From positions 1 through 5,554 of the forward strand of contig JAFUBJ010000467.1 of assembly GCA_017460265.1 (NCBI GenBank): a stretch of DNA of 5,554 nucleotides, in the 5' to 3' direction. The position numbers and the translations under genes were made by a program. Below, in pieces: positions 1 to 5,524 of the stretch. The notes beneath the pieces are model-generated. The model saw nothing but the letters and a program-made list of their open reading frames with translations. It searched no databases and had not been told where the DNA came from. Positions within the stretch are counted from its first letter, which is position 1, and every line of letters begins with the position of its first letter. The DNA is from Atopobiaceae bacterium (GTDB lineage Bacteria; Actinomycetota; Coriobacteriia; Coriobacteriales; Atopobiaceae).

Positions 1-278
1 AGCGGGTAAGAGGCCGAGATCCTTAGGCCTGTGCTGGGCACCACCACATCATCATTGTCAGGACGCGTAGCTGGCATGAGGGGTTCTGCCCATCCCGTCC
101 CCACAAGCGTTAGGGGTGCCTGCGCGTGCGGGAGGGGCGGCGGAGGGGCTCGGCCTCCGCCGTGGCGCGGCCTCGGCCGCGTGCCCTCATGGCGCCTGAC
201 CTGCACACACTCCGCACAAAAGGACAAGCGCCCGCCTTGGTGGCGAGCGCTCCCGACGCGCGATATGTGCGGCCATGG
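1..278. other. GC-rich stretch without a recognisable gene
   Basis: No reading frame here has protein-like composition; the open frames on the plus strand are Arg/Pro/His/Ala-rich and look like antisense or GC-rich chance frames. Two GC-rich dyads can be seen: a perfect 8-bp stem (139-146 with 154-161, loop of 7) and GCGGCC/GGCCGC at 167-180. Neither is followed by a T tract on either strand, so I do not call them terminators. The only feature with a likely function is the terminator-like hairpin at 215-251, listed separately. Confidence 0.5.
215..251 (-). terminator. Probable intrinsic terminator of the minus-strand gene ending at 279
   Basis: Read on the minus strand, a hairpin (AGCGC at 227-231 pairing with GCGCT at 247-251, one mismatch, then CGCC at 233-236 pairing with GGCG at 242-245, loop of 5) is followed directly by the T-rich run TTGTCCTTTTGT (226-215). 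It lies about 28 nt past the minus-strand stop codon, as expected for a Rho-independent terminator. This supports the view that the stop at 279 is a genuine gene end. Confidence 0.55.
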
Positions 279-540
279 CTACGACTGCCACGCCCCGCGG
301 ACGTGGTGGACGCGCACGCGCCCGGCATCGAGGTTGACGCACACGCTCACGACGTCGAAGCGCAAACGCACTGGCATGGGGCCGTCGGACGCGAGCGCAC
401 GGCCCACGCAGAGCGCCGCCCCGTGCGCGACGACGTCCCCGTCGATGTGCGACTGGAGGTCGGCGAGCGTCATCTCGAAGCCCTCCACGGGAACGGGCAG
501 CACGGCGACGGTGACGGGAAGGTCGCCCTCCTTCAGGCGC
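279..540 (-). pseudogene. C-terminal fragment of an unidentified minus-strand gene
   Basis: About 86 codons ending in a TAG (279-281), with very strong G/C third-position bias (runs such as GTC ACC GTC GCC GTG CTG CCC GTT CCC), so this strand is the coding one here and the overlapping plus-strand frames are shadows. The open frame continues rightward to 1010, but beyond about 540 it is only the antisense of the DUF1524 gene remnant, so the real gene is cut off there and lacks its 5' part. The last ~30 residues (VRLRFDVVSVCVNL, then HHVRGAW) resemble the end of UPF0102/YraN proteins, which typically finish with RFDVV...H.R.AF. The preceding residues do not show the E-V-K nuclease motif of that family, so I do not assign it. 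A terminator-like hairpin follows the stop. Confidence 0.6.
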
Positions 541-1310
541 GCTTTCTCTTTGACAAGTGCATCATCAAGCGCGAGTACGCAGGTGGCGACACTGAGGGCA
601 GATGGAGCCTCAAGGAACTTCAGCGCACTTCCAAGAAGGGACATCACTATCGCAATACCCGCTTCAAGCAGCGTTGGCGCGAGCGTGGGACCACCTCGGA
701 CAGGACCAACCGCGAGGTGTTGATGCTGGAGTCGTGTCTGCGCGTCTCCTATACCTCCCCGAAGGTCATGCACTGGATTACGGAGCTGCTTTGCGCACTC
801 GTGGCTGAGCCAGACCTTTCGTGGTCCTATCGCTTTGCCAGCTTCGTGAACGATTACGCGAGGAAGGCTGTGCAAGAGTGGCTTGTCGCGGGCGACTCCG
901 CGCAGGGCGTCAACACGCCGCATGTCGTGCTCAATTATCTTGACTATCTGCTTTGGAGAGGCGCTCGGAAGGATGACTTTGACTTCGAGTTTCGCACTTC
1001 TGTCGAGCATTGGTATCCGCAGAATCCCTCCGATGACACCTTCGTGCGTTGGGGTGAAGTGGACCGGTTCGGCAACCTATGTCTGGTGCAGCGTAACGTC
1101 AACTCGAAGTTCTCGAACCTCAACCCCGTGGCAAAGAAGTCGACGTACCAGGAGATGATTGCAGGTGGAAGCCTGAAGCTGCGCGAGATGGCGCAGCTTA
1201 CGGACGGCGTCGACAGCTGGAAGGGTGGCGTCTGCCAGCGGCATGAGGAGGAGATGCTTGCGCTGTTGCGGGAAGCCTGCGGGGTCGACGTCCTGGTGGA
1301 AGCTGACTGA
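540..1310 (+). pseudogene. 5'-truncated GmrSD/DUF262-type restriction protein, keeps the DUF1524 nuclease end
   Basis: The frame is open from a GTG at 126 (394 residues), but its first ~138 residues are antisense to the minus-strand fragment. Real coding starts around FLFDKCIIKRE (543 onward). From there it reads like the C-terminal half of GmrSD-family proteins: a linker with WSLKEL and LMLESCLRVSYTSPKVMHW, then LDYLLW, and the DUF1524 domain with SVEHWYPQNP (His codon at 1008-1010), GNL, and NSKFSNLNP. These are the His/Asn positions of its HNH-like nuclease fold. GmrSD (type IV restriction) enzymes cut modified phage DNA using an N-terminal DUF262 ParB/sulfiredoxin-like NTPase domain; that half, usually 300 or more residues, is absent. 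The first in-frame ATG within the real part is at 723. It might still yield a free nuclease domain, but without the NTPase I treat it as a gene remnant. No other lesion is visible in the remaining ~255 codons. Confidence 0.8.
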
Positions 1311-1389
1311 TTGCGTGGCTTGGCTGTGCATAGCCTCTCATCGTCTATCGTTTTGAACTAGCACCATCCCACCCACCGAAAGGCCCTCC

Positions 1390-2148
1390 ATGTCCCTCCT
1401 CGGTTACATTCGCGGCGAGCAGCCCGGATACTTCAAGACCATCGCCGTCCAGCGTGCCGAGGGCGTCGGCGGCCTGGGGGAGTACCTGACCGAGTACGCG
1501 CTGGAGCACGGGGTACTGCCCGGGCGCAGGGCCGTCTTCCGCAACGTGCTGGTGCCGCGCTCCACCGGGCCCACGGGCGAGTCCGAGGTCGACGTGCTCC
1601 TGCTGCACGAGACGGGCATCTACGTGTTCGAGTCCAAGAACTACGGCGGCTGGATCTTCGGCAGCGCGGAGCAGCGGCAGTGGACGCAGGTGCTCGAGCA
1701 CGGCCACAAGGAGCGCTTCTACAACCCGGTGCTGCAGAACCGCGCGCACGTCAGGGCGCTCGCGGCGCGCCTGGCGCTGCCCGAGGACGCCTTTCGCTCC
1801 TACATCGTCTTCTCGGAGCGCTGCGAGCTGCGCAAGGTGCCGGACGACACGGATGCCTTCCTCATCTGCCGGCGGCAGAACCTGCTCAAGGTGCTGCGCA
1901 AGGACATCAAGGCGCGTGGACGGCGGTTTGCTGACGAAGAATTCGACCGGCTGAGCGCTCGCATCGGCGAGCTGCATGAGGCTTCGACCGACGAGGCAAA
2001 GGCCGTCCACGTGGAGCAGGCGCAGCGCGTGCTGGCGGGTGAGGTCTGCCCGCGCTGCGGGGGAGAGGTGGTGCGCCGAAAGGGCCGCTATGGCGAGTTC
2101 TATGGCTGCAGCAACTATCCGCGGTGCACGTTCACGCGCAAGGTGTGA
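1390..2148 (+). CDS. NERD-domain nuclease-related protein with C-terminal topoisomerase-type zinc finger
   Basis: A 252-residue, apparently intact protein. The N-terminal half is a NERD (nuclease-related) domain: GGLGEYLTEYAL at 27-38 (the G-E helix), EVDVLLLHETGIYVFESKNY with Asp68, Glu81 and Lys83 forming the D...ExK centre shared with the PD-(D/E)xK nuclease superfamily, then W98 and the NPVLQN segment at 112-117. The C-terminus carries a single zinc finger of the DNA topoisomerase I type: CPRCGG (Cys220, Cys223) and FYGCSNYPRC (Cys240, Cys246). NERD plus this finger is a recurrent architecture thought to act on DNA; the actual substrate is unknown. The ATG at 1390 is preceded by GAAAGG at 1378-1383. 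The gene starts 79 bp after the DUF1524 remnant and could once have been co-transcribed with it. Codon use is strongly GC-ending. No signal peptide or membrane segment is seen, so it should be cytoplasmic. Confidence 0.9.
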   Translation: MSLLGYIRGEQPGYFKTIAVQRAEGVGGLGEYLTEYALEHGVLPGRRAVFRNVLVPRSTGPTGESEVDVLLLHETGIYVFESKNYGGWIFGSAEQRQWTQVLEHGHKERFYNPVLQNRAHVRALAARLALPEDAFRSYIVFSERCELRKVPDDTDAFLICRRQNLLKVLRKDIKARGRRFADEEFDRLSARIGELHEASTDEAKAVHVEQAQRVLAGEVCPRCGGEVVRRKGRYGEFYGCSNYPRCTFTRKV

Positions 2149-2159
2149 GGGACGCATCA

Positions 2160-2197
2160 CGTATCCGACAAGAACGCTCCCACAATTGTCGGAAACG
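2160..2197 (+). repeat. 38-bp hairpin (REP-like) element, copy A
   Basis: Arms CGTATCCGACA (2160-2170) and TGTCGGAAACG (2187-2197) are complementary except for one position, with a 16-nt loop beginning AGAACG. Two further copies of the same size and orientation lie at 3045-3082 and 3097-3134. It begins 11 bp after the NERD gene stop, where REP-type elements usually sit. Confidence 0.8.
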
Positions 2198-2234
2198 AAT
2201 CATCCGCGACGGACGTACTTCGGCTTTGGCTTTT

Positions 2235-2431
2235 TTTCTGCATGATATTCGTCATCGTGCAACAAAGCAGCCAGCTGCGTCCGGAAACGGCATGGTATTT
2301 GCGTTCGTGCAACGCTCTTTCAGGCCTCGTGACATCTGGGTCGTACAGAGGTGTTGCAGGAAGCCAAATACCATGCCGAAACCGCTACGGGCTTGGGCTC
2401 CTGTTGCAGGAAGCCAAATAGCATGCCGAAA
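2235..2431. repeat. Mirror-symmetric array of four ~30-bp repeats, 50-bp period
   Basis: Four related 30-mers: 2235-2264 and 2285-2314 on the plus strand, and 2352-2381 and 2402-2431 in reverse orientation. The reverse pair differ from each other at one base (position 19: C in one, G in the other). Read in the plus-copy orientation, the shared pattern is GGCATGGTATTTG, then a few variable bases, then TTCSTGCAACA; the first copy is the most diverged (GCATGATATTCG). Spacing is exactly 50 bp within each pair, and the pairs face each other across 37 bp. The function is unknown: binding-site array, ends of a small mobile element, or structured RNA are all possible. Confidence 0.8.
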
Positions 2432-2499
2432 GATAAAAGGGCGTCGGCTATCACCCATGAAGGATACGCGCGTCGCCGCCCGTAGCGAAGAGCTCCGGG

Positions 2500-2515
2500 C
2501 GGGTAACTATACCCG
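2500..2515. promoter_or_regulatory. Perfect 6-bp dyad, possible operator
   Basis: CGGGTA (2500-2505), spacer ACTA, TACCCG (2510-2515): a perfect dyad just before the Fic remnant. It could be a regulator binding site, but it is short enough to occur by chance and no promoter boxes are clear nearby. Confidence 0.25.
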
Positions 2516-2541
2516 GACGTCGGATTGGTGACCCCCGCTCC

Positions 2542-2885
2542 ATGTGCATGCTGCTCGAAGCGGGTAAAAGGAGCGATTCTACGGTGTTTGTGGAGTTCAT
2601 GCTCGAGGTGATTCGGGACGCGCTTGTCGACGTGAAGGCACAACAATCCGCTCAAGACGCAGCCAGAGGCGAGTTCGCAACAACCGATGGCAACCGATAG
2701 CAACCGATAGAGAAGCAAGCATCATCGCGTTTGTCACGCAACGCAGACAAGCTTCCATAGCGGATATCGCGGAGTTTCTTGGGCTGAGCAAGGATCGCAG
2801 CCGTGCGCTTGTCTGCGACCTCGTGGATCGGGGACTGCTTTCCAAGCATGGCAACGGACGCTACACGTACTACACTCCGCTTTAA
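2542..2885 (+). pseudogene. 3' remnant of a Fic-family gene, frameshifted by a 10-bp tandem repeat
   Basis: Fic proteins transfer AMP (or another nucleotide part) to target proteins and are often toxins. The first frame (2542-2700) gives LLEAGKRSDSTVFVEFMLEV, matching the conserved end of the Fic core (D-T-P-F-I-E-F-M-L). It then hits a TAG at 2698-2700. A second frame (2711-2885) continues with the winged-helix tail typical of long Fic proteins: ASIIAFVTQRRQASIADIAE, FLGLSKDRSRALVCDLVDRG, then LLSKHGNGRYTYYTPL and TAA. Between them lie three 10-bp units; with one unit instead of three the two frames join as EFATTDREASIIAFV. The catalytic HPFxDGNGR motif and everything upstream are missing, so this is a non-functional remnant of about 110 codons out of a usual 330-380. 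Confidence 0.8.
2681..2710 (+). repeat. Three tandem 10-bp units inside the Fic remnant
   Basis: Units CAACCGATGG, CAACCGATAG and CAACCGATAG at 2681, 2691 and 2701. A 10-bp unit shifts the frame with each gain or loss. The present three copies put the first Fic frame into a stop at 2698-2700; loss of two units (20 bp) would join it to the winged-helix frame. Confidence 0.9.
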
Positions 2886-3044
2886 ATCGACCTGATTGCG
2901 CTTCAGGCGCGTGGAGACCGGAGAGATGCTGCCGACCGTCAGGACCTTCGGCATGATTGCACGTGGGCTAGGCGATGGCCTGGTCATATAGTTCATGACG
3001 AGGCGTTAAGATGACGGGGATGGCACTTGCCTGAACTGACGTCA

Positions 3045-3082
3045 CGTTTCCAACAAGAACGGCCCTCAGGATGTCGGAAACA
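3045..3082 (+). repeat. 38-bp hairpin (REP-like) element, copy B
   Basis: Arms CGTTTCCAACA (3045-3055) and TGTCGGAAACA (3072-3082) with a 16-nt loop starting AGAACGGCCC. Same orientation and size as copies A and C; starts 52 bp before copy C. Confidence 0.8.
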
Positions 3083-3096
3083 CGACACCCACGTTA

Positions 3097-3134
3097 CGTT
3101 TCCGACAAGAACGGCCCCGCGACTGTCTGAAACG
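3097..3134 (+). repeat. 38-bp hairpin (REP-like) element, copy C
   Basis: Arms CGTTTCCGACA (3097-3107) and TGTCTGAAACG (3124-3134), one mispair, with a 16-nt loop starting AGAACGGCCC. Together with copy B it forms a direct tandem pair; similarity extends a few bases outside (ACGT-ACGTTTCC on the left, CGACA on the right). Confidence 0.8.
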
Positions 3135-3313
3135 CGACAACCGATGGGTGTCCTTTGTTGCTCATGGTGCGGAAGAGGGCCTTTCGCCTCACGTCCGCTG
3201 GCGCCGCAAGGGGCCATCCTTGGTGGTGCTCGGTTTGGAAATGTCCTAAAGTGAGATGGAACACGCAAAACCACGTATCATAAGCTGAAAGTGCATTGAT
3301 TGTTGTCGCGTGT

Positions 3314-3320
3314 GAAGGAG
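3314..3320 (+). promoter_or_regulatory. Ribosome binding site deciding the 3326 start
   Basis: GAAGGAG lies five bases before the ATG at 3326. The frame is also open from a TTG at 3296, but that codon has no Shine-Dalgarno sequence ahead of it, so the ATG is preferred. Confidence 0.8.
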
Positions 3321-3325
3321 CAGCA

Positions 3326-3592
3326 ATGGGAATTGACGAGCACAAGGACGTGACGAACGGCATCGAGTTTGACAGCGGGGAGCTGGAAGGGATTGCCGGC
3401 GGGGCCGATCCAGAGACCATGACCCTCGCAGAGCTCAATGATCTCATTGACCATTTTGCGGAGTTCAACGTACGGTATCAGATCGAGATCGACGAGCATT
3501 ATGGTCTCAATGGCGCCCAAGGTGGCTTGGAGGCAACGCAAAACGCCGTCGACGAGCTCTTGGAAATCAGGAAGCGCAGGTTTGGAGTCTAG
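3326..3592 (+). CDS. Small acidic protein with a double-glycine-like motif, unknown function
   Basis: 88 residues from the ATG at 3326. I do not recognise the family. Residues 14-26 read EFDSGELEGIAGG, which resembles the end of double-glycine leader peptides (L-x-x-x-E-L-x-x-I-x-G-G) of peptides exported by peptidase-containing ABC transporters. The remaining 62 residues (ADPETMTLAELNDLIDHFAE onward) are mostly helical in composition, acidic in the first part, free of cysteine, and end in a basic tail, RKRRFGV. That core is unlike known bacteriocins, and no transporter or modification enzyme is visible in the window, so the resemblance may be chance; an intracellular helical partner protein is equally possible. 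The gene is followed after 19 bp by the UPF0303 gene and is very likely co-transcribed with it. Confidence 0.75.
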   Translation: MGIDEHKDVTNGIEFDSGELEGIAGGADPETMTLAELNDLIDHFAEFNVRYQIEIDEHYGLNGAQGGLEATQNAVDELLEIRKRRFGV

Positions 3593-3611
3593 GCGCACTA
3601 AGGAGGCAGCC

Positions 3612-4142
3612 ATGGCTGATGAAGCTGCAACCCCCACGCTTACCGCAGCCGATGCCCAGGCGGCAATGCAGGAGCTGCTGGATCAGGAGCACCTGCTCCG
3701 CTACGGTTGCTTTGGCTCCGACGAGGCCTTTGAGCTGGGCAGCATTGCCCGCTCGCTTGTCCCCGCATTTGACAGCGGCTACAGCGTGACCATCACGCGC
3801 GAGCGCGACGGCGTGCGCGTGTTCCAGTGGGTTTCCGACGACAAGGACGAGCGCAACCTGCTCTTTGCCGACGGCAAGCGCCATGCGGCTCTCAAGGCGG
3901 GTCACGCCAGCCCGTGGGCGCAGCTTGAGGCCACGGTCGCCGGCGACGCCGGCACCGTGTGGGCCAATGTGCCCGAGGAGGTTCCCGCGTGCGGTGCCTT
4001 CCCCATCCGCGTGGGCGACGAATGGGTGGCGACCCTTGCCGTGAGCGGCCTTTCCGACGGCCTTGACCACGAGGTCATTCTGCGTGCGCTCGAGCGGGCG
4101 CTGGGCGTGACGGTCCCGCGCTGGGACGCGCCCGTGGCGTAA
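3612..4142 (+). CDS. UPF0303 family protein (GlcG/HbpS-like, 'heme-degrading domain')
   Basis: 176 residues, the usual length for UPF0303. Family-like landmarks: helix DAQAAMQELLDQEHLLRY (14-31), FGSDEAFELGSIARSL (34-49; the A..LG helix), a beta stretch SVTITRERDGVRVFQWVS, and the best conserved end, CGAFPIRVGDEWVATLAVSG (127-146) followed by LDHEVILRALERALGV (151-166). Members share a fold with GlcG and HbpS; some relatives are labelled heme-degrading, but the biochemical role of this family is not settled. The middle segment (80-110) lacks the W-x-x-x-K...F-H-x-S-S pattern of standard members, so it is a divergent copy. AAGGAGG at 3600-3606 sits five bases before the ATG at 3612; an upstream in-frame extension to 3438 only overlaps the preceding gene. 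Second gene of an operon, ending at a strong terminator. No signal peptide, so cytoplasmic. Confidence 0.82.
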   Translation: MADEAATPTLTAADAQAAMQELLDQEHLLRYGCFGSDEAFELGSIARSLVPAFDSGYSVTITRERDGVRVFQWVSDDKDERNLLFADGKRHAALKAGHASPWAQLEATVAGDAGTVWANVPEEVPACGAFPIRVGDEWVATLAVSGLSDGLDHEVILRALERALGVTVPRWDAPVA

Positions 4143-4163
4143 GCTGCAAGCAACAATCGAAGG

Positions 4164-4202
4164 GCGGCCCGTACGGATCTCCGCACGGGCCGCTCCGTCT
4201 TT
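4164..4202 (+). terminator. Intrinsic terminator after the UPF0303 gene
   Basis: A 13-position stem with one mismatch (GCGGCCCGTACGG at 4164-4176, CCGCACGGGCCGC at 4181-4193) and a 4-nt ATCT loop is followed by TCCGTCTTT. It lies 21 bp past the UPF0303 stop. It is also between convergent genes, so it may also act on the minus-strand remnant, though the T tract on that side is poor. Confidence 0.85.
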
Positions 4203-4232
4203 CCAGACTTAACGCGCCGCTCTGCGTACGCC

Positions 4233-4361
4233 CTAAGCCTCCGGGTCCACGTCGATGATGACCTTCATGACCTGCTCGCGGTTATCGTCTATCCAGCGAT
4301 AGGCGTCCAGATAGTCGCCAAAGGCAAAGTGGCGCGTCTGCAGCGGCGCGAGCTTGATTTG
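4233..4361 (-). pseudogene. C-terminal remnant of a zinc-dependent alcohol (sorbitol-type) dehydrogenase
   Basis: The last ~43 codons of a medium-chain zinc dehydrogenase: IKLAPLQTRHFAFGDYLDAY, then RWIDDNREQVMKVIIDVDPE and stop. This matches the conserved C-terminal helix-strand of the family (G-x-I-x-L-x-P-L-I-T-H-x-F-x-F-x-D, then A-Y, then K-V-x-I-D). The rest of the enzyme (catalytic zinc site, Rossmann domain, about 300 residues) is missing: upstream on this strand the sequence becomes the start region of the ROK gene, and the open frame there (to 4430) is only a shadow of that gene. A dehydrogenase diverging from a ROK repressor suggests the repressor once controlled it. Confidence 0.75.
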
Positions 4362-4392
4362 ACGATGGCGCGATTTTGCAATAGGGGTAGCT

Positions 4393-5524
4393 ATGGCCCA
4401 TGCGAACAGCATCAGAGAGAGAAATCGCAACGATATCTATCGCTTGCTCTACCAACATTCCGGCGTCTCTAAACAACTGCTTGCTGACGAGTTGGGTCTG
4501 AGCCTGCCAACAGTGTCGCACAACCTAGAGTCGCTTATCGACGCAGGATTGGTGGCCAAGGACGGCACGTTCTCGTCAACAGGCGGCCGGCCTGTGACGG
4601 TGTACCGCTGTGTGTCCGATGCCCGCCATGCGCTGGGTGTTGAGGTGACGGCTCATCACGTGCACATGGCGGTCATAGATCTTTCCGGCTCTGTCATGGC
4701 CCGTCGCGAGGCGCGGCTCTCTTTCTCGGCCAATGCCGCTTACCTTGACGAGTTGGGCGAGCTTGTGCGTGGCTTCTATGGGGAGCTTGGTCTTGATGAG
4801 GCAAAGCTTTTGGGCACCACGGTGTCTATCCAGGCAATCGTTTCGCAAGATGGGGAGGAGGTTGCCTTCAGCACGCTTTTGGGCGACGCGCACGTGCGGC
4901 GCGCAGACTTTGCCAAGCGTCTACCGGGGCCAGTGTTTCTTGTGCACGATGCCGAGGCCGCAGGTTATGCCGAGCTCTGACACCGTCCTGACCTGCGAAA
5001 CGTTCTCTACCTCTCGCTTAACCAACGCCTGGGAAGCGCCATGGCGGTGGGCGGCCAGCTTGCGAGGACGGCGGGGCTGGGCGCTGGTGTGGTGGAGCAC
5101 ATTACGCTGGTTCCCGGGGGGAGCGTTGTGCTATTGCGGCAATCGCGGCTGTGCCGACACCGTGCTGGGCGCGCGCGTGCTGGAACAGGCGTGTGGATGC
5201 TCGCTTGAGGAGGTCTTTGAGCGCCTAGGCGCGGGCGATGATGCTGCCGCGCAGACGTTGAGCCGGTATCTTGATGCCTTGGCTGAGCTCATCTATGACG
5301 TGCGCATGGTGACGGGATGCGACGTGGTGCTTGGTGGAGAGCTTTCTCGCCTGTTGCGGGACGAGGACATTGCGCGAGTGCGGAGTCTTGTGCGCGAGCG
5401 CGGTACGCTGGGGCGCGTGGGATTCCGCCTGTTCAGGGGCCACTACGGGGCTGAGGCTGCAGTGGTGGGCGCGGGACTTCTGCGCGTGAGCTCCTGGCTT
5501 GAAGGCTTTGGCATCGTTCGATGA
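4393..5524 (+). pseudogene. ROK-family transcriptional repressor, broken by a nonsense codon and a frameshift
   Basis: Two frames together give a full-length ROK repressor of about 376 residues. N-terminus: IRERNRNDIYRLLYQHSGVS, then KQLLADELGLSLPTVSHNLE, a MarR-like winged helix (residues 7-60), followed by the GGRP hinge (64-67). The ROK body then follows, with HDAEAAGYAEL in place of the usual N-D-A-N-A-A-A. At 4978-4980 a TGA replaces the Trp expected in YAEL-W-HRPD; the same frame continues well (NVLYLSLNQRLGSAMAVGGQ, GLGAGVVEHITLVPGG). At 5116-5121 a run of six G shifts the frame by +1; with five G it continues as GGALCYCGNRGCADT, the ROK zinc motif CxCGxxGC (5129-5152), to the C-terminus GAEAAVVGAGLLRVSSWLEG. 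ROK repressors bind sugars and control uptake or catabolism genes; the N-terminal body has no D-x-G-G-T kinase motif. ATG 4393 has AGGGG at 4383-4387; TTGACG at 4359-4364 may be a -35 box. The homopolymer slip could be a sequencing error, the TGA less likely so. Confidence 0.88.

Larger units (their letters stand above)
2149..2541. other. Gene-free region with hairpin element and repeat array
   Basis: No frame here has protein-like composition. The stretch holds a 38-bp hairpin element 11 bp after the NERD gene stop, a T7 run at 2231-2237 without a convincing stem just before it, a four-copy repeat array (2235-2431) and a small dyad (2500-2515). The NERD gene has no textbook terminator; the 2160-2197 hairpin may serve that role although no T tract follows it directly. 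Confidence 0.6.
2886..3325. other. Gene-free region with two hairpin elements and the leader of the next operon
   Basis: I recognise no gene. A 21-codon ORF around 2924-2990 (MLPTVRTFGMIARG...) has GGAGAG touching its ATG, too close to be a usual ribosome site, and is probably chance. Two hairpin elements fill 3045-3134. The last ~90 bp should hold the promoter of the 3326 operon; TATCAT at 3276-3281 could be a -10 box, but no good -35 box lies 16-18 bp upstream, so I do not list a promoter. Confidence 0.5.

Noticed and set aside
31..723. Plus-strand open frame of 230 codons at the left end
   Set aside because: Composition is Arg/Pro/Ser/Thr-rich without any domain, and it overlaps the minus-strand coding fragment and the DUF1524 frame.
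1345..2160. Long minus-strand open frame (271 codons) opposite the NERD gene
   Set aside because: It is antisense to a clearly recognisable protein; its Leu/Ala/Arg/His-rich composition is typical of the shadow of a GC-ending gene.
2235..2431. CRISPR array
   Set aside because: Only two near-identical copies in each orientation, with 20-bp spacers and inverted pairs; no cas genes.
1..2572. AGCGGGTAAGAGG at 1 resembles AGCGGGTAAAAGG at 2559 in the Fic remnant
   Set aside because: Only 12 of 14 bases agree and the similarity does not extend, so a second Fic fragment is not supported.
2680..3146. Shared 11-mer ACAACCGATGG at 2680 and 3136
   Set aside because: An 11-base match is expected by chance a few times in a window of this size.
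3567..4070. Minus-strand open frame opposite the UPF0303 gene
   Set aside because: It is a shadow; the plus strand has the ribosome site, family similarity and terminator.
4978..4980. TGA read as Trp by code change
   Set aside because: Other genes in the window use TGA as a normal stop (for example the NERD gene), and the same gene has a second lesion, so simple decay or error explains it.
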